Below the pieces are notes generated by a model. It was not told the origin of the DNA. It saw only the letters and a program-made list of their open reading frames with translations, and made no database searches. From contig OY764903.1 of NCBI GenBank assembly GCA_963668605.1, positions 4,898,001-4,962,000 of the forward strand: 64,000 nucleotides of DNA. Reading direction: 5' to 3'. Every line of letters starts with the position of its first letter. The first letter of the stretch is position 1. The position numbers and the translations under genes are program-made. The DNA comes from G963668605 sp963668605 (GTDB lineage Bacteria; Acidobacteriota; Terriglobia; Bryobacterales; Bryobacteraceae). Below, in pieces: positions 57,300-64,000 of this stretch.

Positions 57300-60200
57300 A
57301 TGAGCAAACTCGCGAGCATCATCACCGCCACTGATCCCGCCGTCCGCAACCGCTCGCTGGACGCCTTCTGCCAAGCGGCTCCGCTCGATGCGCTGCTCGC
57401 CGAATGCGAGGCGCTCGAACAACTGCGTCACTCGAGCGACAACCTCTATGAACGCGTGCGCGCGCTCTTCTTTCTGTACGCGATCCATCGCTTCCATCTT
57501 CCGCACAAGCCCGGCTCCGCCGGCAAAGGTTTCATTCCGTTCCACGGCTATGAGAGCCTGCTGAACCGCCGCTTCGAAGAATCCATTCGCGTCTTCGCAG
57601 CCGCGCAGGATTCTGGCGGTCCGAATGCCGCGATCTCCAGCGCCCTGGCTGCCGCTTACAAAGGGCTCGCCTTTCAGACGCTGGCGGACCAGGTGCGCCG
57701 CAGCGTCCGCTCTGTGCGGGGCAATCAGTGGATGTTTCGCACGGGGCATCCATCGGACTATCCGCTGCGAATTCGCCGCGAACTCTTCGCTCGTGGCGCA
57801 CACGACGGCCTGTTCCCAATCCTTCGCGAGACCACTCCGGTGCGCATGGACCTCACGCACAGCGGCTGGAGCGACATCTTCTTCCTCGGCATGGATTATC
57901 CCGAGGGAGCGCGCGTACTCAATGTTTCGATCGATCTGAGCGTGCGTGGCCCCGACGGCTCCGGCGTTCCGATTCCTCCCGTCGAAGCCAGCTTACGCGT
58001 AATCGATCAGCCCGTTCTGCGGCTAACCAGCGTCGACCTGAACGCCACGGTGGAGATCACCGCACTGTCCGAGGTTTTCGATTTCGCGCGCGATTATCTG
58101 GGGCTGCTCAAGGCCGCGGTGATCGCGTCCGGCATCGTGCCGCCCGGAATGGAGGGCGCCAGCCAGCCGCTGGCGGACCTGCTTGCCATACTCACCGGAA
58201 GAGCCGGCTATGGCCTCGAGATCGTCAGCAAAGTCAATGATATTCCGAAAGGCTCACGGCTCGCAGTTTCCACCAATCTGCTGGCCTGCCTGATCTCCGT
58301 CTGCATGCGCGCGACGAACCAGACGAACGCCCTCACAGGGCCGTTGGCCGAAGCCGACAGGCGCCTCGTGGCCGCACGCGCGATCCTCGGCGAATGGCTC
58401 GCCGGCTCGGGCGGCGGCTGGCAGGATTCCGGCGGCGTATGGCCCGGGATGAAGGTGATCGAAGGAGTGCTGGCCGCGGAGGGCGATCCCGAGTTTGGCA
58501 TCAGCCGTGGCTGCCTGCTGCCTACTCACCGGATACTCGACCATGCGGATGTCAGCGCGGAGACCCGCCGGAAGTTGCAGGAGAGCCTCGTACTCGTGCA
58601 TGGCGGCATGGCCCAGGACGTCGGCCCGATTCTCGAGATGGTGACGGAGAAGTACCTGCTGCGCTCGAAATCCGAATGGGATGGCCGGATGGAGGCCATC
58701 CGGATTCTCGACGGGATCGTTGAAGACCTCAAGCGAGGCGAGATCCGCAATGTAGGCACGGCAACACAGCGCAACTTCGACGGGCCGCTCCAGACCATCA
58801 TCCCGTGGGCCGGCAATTACTATACGGAAAGCCTCATAGCGCAGGTGCGCGCGGAGTTTGGCGACGACTTTTGGGGCTTCTGGATGCTCGGCGGAATGTC
58901 CGGCGGTGGTATGGGTTTTCTGTTCCACCCGGACGCAAAGCCGCGCGCGCAGCAACGGCTCGCCGCGATCATGAGCGACACCAAGCGTGCTATCGAACAT
59001 GCGGTGCCGTTCGCGATGGAGCCGGTTGTTTACAACTTCGCAATCAACGAACGGGGCACTCACGCGGAACTGCTCAGCGGCGATCAGGCACTGATGCCGC
59101 CGGGATATTATCTGCTTACGGTCCCCGGACTTCTGCGCCTCGAACCACGCCTGTTGTCTTCTTCGCGCCGACTGGAGATGGATCGCTTCGGCGCGGCCTG
59201 CCGCACAGCGCCGGAGCTCTCCGGCATGGTGCAGAATCTTTTCGATCGCATTCTGCCGCGCGCCGGAGACGCCGCCGCGAGCCGGACGCAGAGCCTCGAC
59301 GCGCTGCTCGACCAACTCGGCTTTGACCGCGTGCAGCACGAACAGATTCAGGCGGATCTGCGCAGCGGACGCATCGGCCTGGCGCAGAACCGCCTTCCCG
59401 CGAGCAGCAGGATTAGGGACGTCGGGGCGGACGACGTGGTCGATGCCTCCGAGGGACTTCCCGACCGCCTGCGGCGCATCGGCATGGACGCGCTATCGGC
59501 GGGCGCGGTAGCAGTAGTCTCCCTGGCTGGCGGCGTCGGGAGCCGCTGGACCAAAGGCGCCGGAGTTGTAAAAGCGCTGAACCCGTTTTGCCGGATGTCC
59601 GGCGTTCACCGTAGCTTTCTAGAGGTCCATCTCGCCAAGAGCCGGCGCATCGGCCGCCTGTGCGGAACGCCGCTGCCCCACGTCATCACTACGAGCTACC
59701 TTACGCACTCCGCGGTTGCCGCCCATTTGGCGGCTGCGGGGAACTACGGCTACACCGCTCCGCTGCTGCTTTCTCCCGGTCGTTTTGTCGGATTGCGCAT
59801 GATTCCCACAGCGCGCGATCTGCGCTTCGCCTGGGAGGAGATGCCGCAGCAGATGCTCGATGCGCAGAAACAGAAAGTGCGCGACGGCCTGCGCGCCTCT
59901 CTGATCGGCTGGGCGGAGCAGATGGGGGAGGGCGCCAATTACACGGACAACCTGCCCGGACAGTGCCTGCACCCGGTTGGACACTGGTACGAGGCGCCGA
60001 ACTTACTGCGCAACGGAGTGTTACTCGACTTACTAAGCCGCCGGCCCGGCCTGAAGTATCTGATGCTCCACAACATCGACACGATGGGCGCCGATGTCGA
60101 CCCGGCCTATCTGGGGCTGCACATCGAGCAGAACGCCGCGCTGACCACAGAGGTAATCGCAAGAGAGATTGAGGACAGGGGCGGAGGTCTCGCGCGGATC

Positions 60201-60632
60201 GACGGCCACGTCCGTCTGGTCGAGGGTCTAGCACTGCCGAATGAAGAGATCGAATTTGATCTCTCCTACTACAACACGGCGACGACGTGGATCGATATCG
60301 ACAAACTGCTCGCGCTCTTCGGACTCACCCGGGACAGTCTCACGGACGGCGCGAGAGTGACCGCGGCGATCCGCGCGCTGGCGGCGCGCATGCCCACTTA
60401 CATCACATTGAAAGACGTGAAAAAGCGCTGGGGCAAGGGACAGGAGGATGTTTTCCCAATCGCCCAGTTTGAGCGGCTCTGGGGCGACATGACTGCGCTG
60501 CCTGAACTCGACAGCCGCTTTGTCGTGGTTCCGCGCCAACGCGGCCAGCAACTCAAAGAGGTGGCCCAACTAGATGGCTGGCTCCGCGACGGCTCGGCCG
60601 CCTATGTCGAGTCGCTCTGCGACTGGCAGTAA
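57300..60632 (+). CDS. Fusion of a GHMP-kinase-like domain and a UDP-sugar pyrophosphorylase
   Basis: A 1110-residue cytoplasmic protein that seems to join two steps of sugar activation. Residues ~1-640 resemble a GHMP sugar kinase of the fucokinase/arabinokinase kind. A degenerate ATP loop is visible as IPKGSRLAVSTNLLACLIS near 320, and a C-terminal motif WMLGGMSGGGMGFLFHP near 530. Residues ~690-1105 resemble the UDPGP family (VSLAGGVGSRWTKGAGVVKALNP near 742, and the MLHNIDTMGADVDPAYLG segment near 925). Domain order is opposite to Fkp of Bacteroides, which has the pyrophosphorylase first. AGGAG lies seven bases before the start. It follows a GalU-like gene. The sugar is unknown; L-arabinose would suit the arabinan enzymes in this window. 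Confidence 0.7.
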   Translation: MSKLASIITATDPAVRNRSLDAFCQAAPLDALLAECEALEQLRHSSDNLYERVRALFFLYAIHRFHLPHKPGSAGKGFIPFHGYESLLNRRFEESIRVFAAAQDSGGPNAAISSALAAAYKGLAFQTLADQVRRSVRSVRGNQWMFRTGHPSDYPLRIRRELFARGAHDGLFPILRETTPVRMDLTHSGWSDIFFLGMDYPEGARVLNVSIDLSVRGPDGSGVPIPPVEASLRVIDQPVLRLTSVDLNATVEITALSEVFDFARDYLGLLKAAVIASGIVPPGMEGASQPLADLLAILTGRAGYGLEIVSKVNDIPKGSRLAVSTNLLACLISVCMRATNQTNALTGPLAEADRRLVAARAILGEWLAGSGGGWQDSGGVWPGMKVIEGVLAAEGDPEFGISRGCLLPTHRILDHADVSAETRRKLQESLVLVHGGMAQDVGPILEMVTEKYLLRSKSEWDGRMEAIRILDGIVEDLKRGEIRNVGTATQRNFDGPLQTIIPWAGNYYTESLIAQVRAEFGDDFWGFWMLGGMSGGGMGFLFHPDAKPRAQQRLAAIMSDTKRAIEHAVPFAMEPVVYNFAINERGTHAELLSGDQALMPPGYYLLTVPGLLRLEPRLLSSSRRLEMDRFGAACRTAPELSGMVQNLFDRILPRAGDAAASRTQSLDALLDQLGFDRVQHEQIQADLRSGRIGLAQNRLPASSRIRDVGADDVVDASEGLPDRLRRIGMDALSAGAVAVVSLAGGVGSRWTKGAGVVKALNPFCRMSGVHRSFLEVHLAKSRRIGRLCGTPLPHVITTSYLTHSAVAAHLAAAGNYGYTAPLLLSPGRFVGLRMIPTARDLRFAWEEMPQQMLDAQKQKVRDGLRASLIGWAEQMGEGANYTDNLPGQCLHPVGHWYEAPNLLRNGVLLDLLSRRPGLKYLMLHNIDTMGADVDPAYLGLHIEQNAALTTEVIAREIEDRGGGLARIDGHVRLVEGLALPNEEIEFDLSYYNTATTWIDIDKLLALFGLTRDSLTDGARVTAAIRALAARMPTYITLKDVKKRWGKGQEDVFPIAQFERLWGDMTALPELDSRFVVVPRQRGQQLKEVAQLDGWLRDGSAAYVESLCDWQ

Positions 60633-60725
60633 GGCGCACCGGCAACAGGAATTGTAGAATTGAACCCTGCGAGAACAGGCTTGCGATAAGATTGTTTCAT
60701 CGCGAAAGCGCGAAAGGAATTTCGA

Positions 60726-62138
60726 ATGGATCGACGATCGTTTTTGATGAGCCTTGGGGCAGGCGTACTCGCCGCCCAGACGAAGCGCAAGCCGAACATC
60801 GTGTGGCTGATGGCTGACGATCTCGGCTGGGGCGATGTAGGCTGTAATGGCCAGAAGTGGATCCGCACGCCTAACATCGATCGCCTCGCCAAGGAAGGGA
60901 TGCGCTTCACGGACGGCTACGCCGGCGGTTGCGTGTGCGCGCCATCGCGCAGTGTGTTGATGACCGGCTTGCACGGCGGCCATACGCCGATTCGAAGCAA
61001 TCCGGGCGGCGTACCGCTGCTCCCCGGGGAGCGCACGGTGGCCGATGTGTTGCACGACGCGGGCTACAAGACCGGCCTTTTCGGCAAGTGGGGTCTGGGC
61101 GATATCGACAGCACGGGAGTGCCGTGGAAACATGGCTTCGATGAGTTTTTCGGTCCGCTGCACCAGGCGCACGCGCACTTCCAGTATCCGCGGTTCCTGT
61201 ACGGCGGCGCCAAGGAGTATCCGCTCAAAGGCAATGACGCCCCTGGGCGGCAGACCTACGCCAATGACGTGATGAACGAGAAGGCACTCGATTTCATACG
61301 CCGCCGCAAGAGCGATCCGTTCTTCCTGTACGTCTCGTGGACTATGCCGCATTTCGAACCGCATGTTCCAGAAGACTCGATCAAGGAGTACCGCGGAAAG
61401 ATTCCCAACGGTGCGCCGTGGGGCGACACGAGCCAGCCGGGACGCCTGAAGCCGCAGAGCGAATTGGGACCGGTCTATGCCGGCATGGTGACGCGCGTCG
61501 ATACATACCTGGGGCGCGTGATGAGCCTGCTGAAGGAACTCGATCTGGATCGCGACACTCTCGTCTTTTTCACCAGCGACAACGGCGGCATGATGCAAAA
61601 GTTTGAGAACGACTTTTTCCGGAACACCGGACCATACCGGGGACAGAAAGGGAACCTGTACGAAGGCGGAGTGCGCGTGCCTATGATCGCACGCTGGCCC
61701 GGACGGATACAGGCCGGTCAGGTGAGCCATTTCGCCTGGGGATTCCAGGATCTGCTGCCCACGGCGGCGGAGGTCGCCGGCGTCTCCGCGCCCGCGAAGC
61801 TCGATGGAATTTCGGTGCTACCCACATTGCTCGGCAAGAAACAAAAACCGCATGAATACCTTTACTGGGAACAGCCGCGCTACGTCGCCGAAACCGGTAC
61901 GTTTCGCGATGAGACGCCGGTGCAGGCCATGCGGCGCGGCGACTGGAAAGCGGTGCGTCCGAAAGCCGCCGGGCCGGTTGAACTGTACAACCTGGCGGAA
62001 GACCCAGGTGAATCGAAAGACCTCGCCCCGACGAAGAAAGAACTGGTGGAGGAGTTCGATCGTCTGCTGAAGTCCGCGCGCACCACGCCGCGAATGCAGA
62101 AAGAACACGCGCATCCGTGGTGGGACGCGAGAAGCTGA
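60726..62138 (+). CDS. Exported arylsulfatase-like sulfatase
   Basis: A 470-residue type I sulfatase with the activation motif C71-A-P-S-R75 (the Cys becomes formylglycine). Metal ligands are present in NIVWLMADDLGWGD (Asp-Asp) and VFFTSDNGGMMQKFEN (Asp-Asn). The N terminus MDRRSFLMSLGAGVLAAQ is a twin-arginine signal. HGGHTPIRSN and LFGKWGLGDI are typical of arylsulfatase A-like enzymes. A ribosome-binding site AAGGAA lies eight bases before the ATG. It is not closely similar to the sulfatase at 11566, which has the CHPSR version and a different C-terminal half. It may belong to the sugar-activation operon upstream (93-bp gap) or stand alone. Substrate unknown. Confidence 0.9.
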   Translation: MDRRSFLMSLGAGVLAAQTKRKPNIVWLMADDLGWGDVGCNGQKWIRTPNIDRLAKEGMRFTDGYAGGCVCAPSRSVLMTGLHGGHTPIRSNPGGVPLLPGERTVADVLHDAGYKTGLFGKWGLGDIDSTGVPWKHGFDEFFGPLHQAHAHFQYPRFLYGGAKEYPLKGNDAPGRQTYANDVMNEKALDFIRRRKSDPFFLYVSWTMPHFEPHVPEDSIKEYRGKIPNGAPWGDTSQPGRLKPQSELGPVYAGMVTRVDTYLGRVMSLLKELDLDRDTLVFFTSDNGGMMQKFENDFFRNTGPYRGQKGNLYEGGVRVPMIARWPGRIQAGQVSHFAWGFQDLLPTAAEVAGVSAPAKLDGISVLPTLLGKKQKPHEYLYWEQPRYVAETGTFRDETPVQAMRRGDWKAVRPKAAGPVELYNLAEDPGESKDLAPTKKELVEEFDRLLKSARTTPRMQKEHAHPWWDARS

Positions 62139-62194
62139 AGCCGCAATGTCGCCGGATTCGGAGGTTGGGATTCCCCGGGAACTGAAATGATTCC

Positions 62195-62227
62195 CGCCTC
62201 CGGTCGCTGGCGTTTCCGGCACTGTTG
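62195..62227 (+). repeat. REP-like element, copy 3
   Basis: It begins CGCCTCCGGTCGCTGGCG and ends TTTCCGGCACTGTTGACC. It matches copy 2 (minus strand, 44011-44040) nearly throughout, including the CACTGTTGA tail. It lies between the convergent ends of the sulfatase and nuoH. Confidence 0.75.
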
Positions 62228-62284
62228 ACCGTGAGCGGCTGTTCCCTGCCGCGCTTCGGCAACTTACTCTGGTGTGGAAGTTGA

Positions 62285-63460
62285 CTATCGCAACATGCCC
62301 AGGACGGCGTTGACCAGGACGCAGCCCATGCCGATCGGGATCATGTATTTCCAGCCGATGTTCATGAGTTGGTCGTAGCGGAAGCGCGGGAACGTGCCGC
62401 GGATCCAGACCATAAGATAGACCATCAGCGCGACTTTGAAGAAAAACCAAAACGGCCCCACGATGGCGGCATTGAGGGCGGGGATTAGGAAAACTAATCC
62501 CGCCAGCACCAGGGCCGCGGCTACGACGGCGAGAACGATCTGCTGCGAACGATCAGTCAGTTTGCGCAACAGATAGAAACAGCCTAAGCCGGAGCCAGCA
62601 AGTAGGAGCGCCGGAAAGGCCATATTCAAGGGAATCGCGAGCATGCCGACGCTGGGAAACGGCCGCAGCCATCCTCCCCAGAACAGCGTGACGGCGACGG
62701 AACAAACGACGAGGATGTTGCCGTATTCCGCCAGAAAGAACAGCGCCCAGCGCATGCCACTGTATTCCGTCATGAAGCCAGCCACGAGCTCGGATTCGGC
62801 CTCGGGCAGGTCGAAGGGGGCGCGGTTGGTCTCCGCGATCGCCGCGATCAAGTACACGACGAAGGGTACGATCATGAATCCGAAGTTGTCGAAGACAAAC
62901 CAGACGCCGCGTTCCTGCTGCGCCTTCACGATTCCGACCATGCTGAGCGTGCCTGCCATCATAACGCCCGAGAGCAGCCCCAGCGCCAAGGCGACTTCGT
63001 AGCTGACCAACTGCGCGGCGGAGCGCAATGATCCGAGCAGCGGGTAATGGCTATTCGAGGACCAACCGCCGAGGATGACGCCAAGAATGCCGACCGCCGA
63101 CGTGGCGCTAATGATCAGCAATCCAACATTCACGTCGGCAACTCGGACGACGGCGCTGAACGGCAGCACCGAAAACGCCGTCAGGGCGGTGAACGTGGAG
63201 ATCACGGGCGCTACCCAGAAAATGCCCGTGTCCGCATTCGTGGGAATGATGTCTTCCTTCAGCATCAATTTGAGCGAGTCCGCGATAGGCTGCAACAGGC
63301 CGTGCGGCCCTACGCGCATGGGGCCGAGGCGCACTTGCATATCGGCCAGCACCTTGCGCTCCACCAGCGAGAGGTAGCCGGCCACAAGCGGGACGACACA
63401 GATAATCACGACCGTCAGTACGAACGGCCAGAAGAGCGGGTTTGCGAGAACGGTTTCCAT
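62285..63460 (-). CDS. nuoH: NADH-quinone oxidoreductase subunit H
   Basis: A 391-residue membrane subunit of respiratory complex I that forms part of the quinone site and couples it to proton pumping. Conserved parts are the N-terminal ERKVLADMQVRLGPMRVGPHG, LKLMLKEDIIPTNAD, the AETNRAPFDLPEAESELVAGF loop, and the final helix region LMVWIRGTFPRFRYDQLMNIGWK. About eight or nine hydrophobic segments are visible. It is longer than the ~325 residues common in proteobacteria because of extra hydrophobic sequence near residues 300-340. It lies nine bases after nuoN rather than between nuoG and nuoI, so this operon has a rearranged gene order. Confidence 0.95.
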   Translation of the reverse strand: METVLANPLFWPFVLTVVIICVVPLVAGYLSLVERKVLADMQVRLGPMRVGPHGLLQPIADSLKLMLKEDIIPTNADTGIFWVAPVISTFTALTAFSVLPFSAVVRVADVNVGLLIISATSAVGILGVILGGWSSNSHYPLLGSLRSAAQLVSYEVALALGLLSGVMMAGTLSMVGIVKAQQERGVWFVFDNFGFMIVPFVVYLIAAIAETNRAPFDLPEAESELVAGFMTEYSGMRWALFFLAEYGNILVVCSVAVTLFWGGWLRPFPSVGMLAIPLNMAFPALLLAGSGLGCFYLLRKLTDRSQQIVLAVVAAALVLAGLVFLIPALNAAIVGPFWFFFKVALMVYLMVWIRGTFPRFRYDQLMNIGWKYMIPIGMGCVLVNAVLGMLR

Positions 63461-63469
63461 ACGATGCGA

Positions 63470-64000
63470 CTATCTCAATTGCGCCAGTCTCAAGAACGGC
63501 TCCGGGTAAATGCCGATCAGCAGCGTCAACCCGCCGGTCACTCCCAACGCCACACTCATTCCGAAGCTGGTCGTCAAGGCTACTTCGCTGGACGACTCGC
63601 CAATGAACATCGTGCGCACGATCCGGAAGTAGTAATAGATCGCCACGGCAACATACAACGCCGCAATCACGGCGAGGACGTAGTGGCCGGTTTCAATCAA
63701 AGAGAGAAAGATGAAGTACTTGCCGATGAATCCGGCCGTCGGAGGAATGCCCGCCAGCGAAAGCATGAAGATCAACATCAGCGTCGCGTAACCCGGACTC
63801 CTGTGCATCAGGCCGGAAAGATCCTCGACGTCTTCGCCGAGCAGGCCCTTGCGCCGCAGCGCGATCACCACAAGAAATGCGCCCAGATTCATGAACGCAT
63901 AGACCATCACATACACCAGCACGCCCTTGATGCCCGTGTCGTTTCCGGCGATCAGGCCAAGCAGGATGTAGCCGGCGTGCGAAATCGAACTGTAAGCCAA
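63470..64000 (-). CDS. nuoN: NADH-quinone oxidoreductase subunit N, C-terminal part
   Basis: The last ~176 residues of an antiporter-like complex I subunit; the frame continues beyond the right edge of the window, so the true start is outside. Recognisable features are MAYSSISHAGYILLGLI, the helix MLSLAGIPPTAGFIGKYFIF typical of NuoN, and a C-terminal YYFRIVRTMFIGES segment. NuoN is one of three Mrp-like proton channels of complex I. It is followed nine bases later by nuoH. Confidence 0.94.
   Translation of the reverse strand: MAYSSISHAGYILLGLIAGNDTGIKGVLVYVMVYAFMNLGAFLVVIALRRKGLLGEDVEDLSGLMHRSPGYATLMLIFMLSLAGIPPTAGFIGKYFIFLSLIETGHYVLAVIAALYVAVAIYYYFRIVRTMFIGESSSEVALTTSFGMSVALGVTGGLTLLIGIYPEPFLRLAQLR

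Noticed and set aside
54618..57860. Long minus-strand frames opposite the tetraheme cytochrome, the Crp gene and the nucleotidyltransferase
   Set aside because: All are shadows of well-supported plus-strand genes and lack their own signals or domains.
58254..61730. Long minus-strand frames opposite the kinase/pyrophosphorylase fusion and the second sulfatase
   Set aside because: No homology features; they overlap genes with catalytic motifs for their whole length.
1..64000. CRISPR arrays, tRNA or rRNA genes and prophage
   Set aside because: No regularly spaced short repeats with unique spacers, no cloverleaf with a recognisable T-loop, and no phage structural genes were noticed in a reading by eye; a dedicated search could still find a tRNA.

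Overview
The window looks like a chromosomal segment of an Acidobacteriota bacterium, most probably of the Bryobacter/Solibacter lineage. The pointers are high GC content, two very large Oar-like TonB-dependent receptors with an N-terminal carboxypeptidase-regulatory domain, two proteins ending in the TIGR03437 C-terminal domain that is expanded in Solibacter, a PEP-CTERM-type exported protein, and many exported Tat-type carbohydrate enzymes and sulfatases. The assignment is inferred from gene content only; no rRNA or tRNA gene was found.

Layout. 1-2225: the 3' part of a heavy-metal RND pump. 2335-4461: an IS1634-family element beside an IS110 remnant. 4462-13113 (minus): a carbohydrate operon (sulfatase, GH146-like enzyme, TonB receptor, GH127 enzyme) with a visible promoter and a LacI-type operator. 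13326-18450 (minus): DUF1080 protein, PL22-like propeller lyase, an unknown exported protein and a GH43-like protein, with debris of an integrase and a TonB receptor between them. 18719-21465: a methyltransferase coupled to an MFS transporter. 21709-23542: an ISKra4-type element with an exact 9-bp target duplication. 23599-24900: an HTH/Cys-rich/receiver regulator and a broken REP-associated (Y1) transposase. 24936-29594 (minus): a TonB receptor and an exported mannonate-dehydratase-like protein. 30009-39100: a hybrid histidine kinase and two surface or exported proteins with TIGR03437 tails. 39101-41167: a structured intergenic region, a TPR protein and a PEP-CTERM protein. 41306-46626 (minus): a nucleoside uptake and salvage operon (pyrimidine nucleoside phosphorylase, NupC, purine nucleoside phosphorylase, cytidine deaminase, exported MtaD-like deaminase) containing REP-like repeats. 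46802-49062: an NfnAB-type oxidoreductase. 49239-56400: a porin-cytochrome conduit of MtrCAB type (two decaheme cytochromes plus a beta-barrel), a four-domain tetraheme cytochrome and a Crp/Fnr regulator. 56454-60632: a sugar nucleotidyltransferase and an unusual 1110-residue GHMP-kinase/UDP-sugar-pyrophosphorylase fusion. 60726-62138: a second sulfatase. 62285-64000 (minus): nuoH and the 3' end of nuoN.

The functional picture is of a heterotrophic polysaccharide degrader: arabinose-rich and pectic glycans are processed outside the cytoplasm, imported through TonB receptors and scavenged further. The genome also carries a candidate extracellular electron transfer conduit next to a pyridine-nucleotide/ferredoxin oxidoreductase. 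The strongest targets for follow-up are the MtrCAB-like locus with its structured leader, the kinase-pyrophosphorylase fusion, the REP/RAYT repeats, and the twin hairpins with identical loops at 39391-39452.
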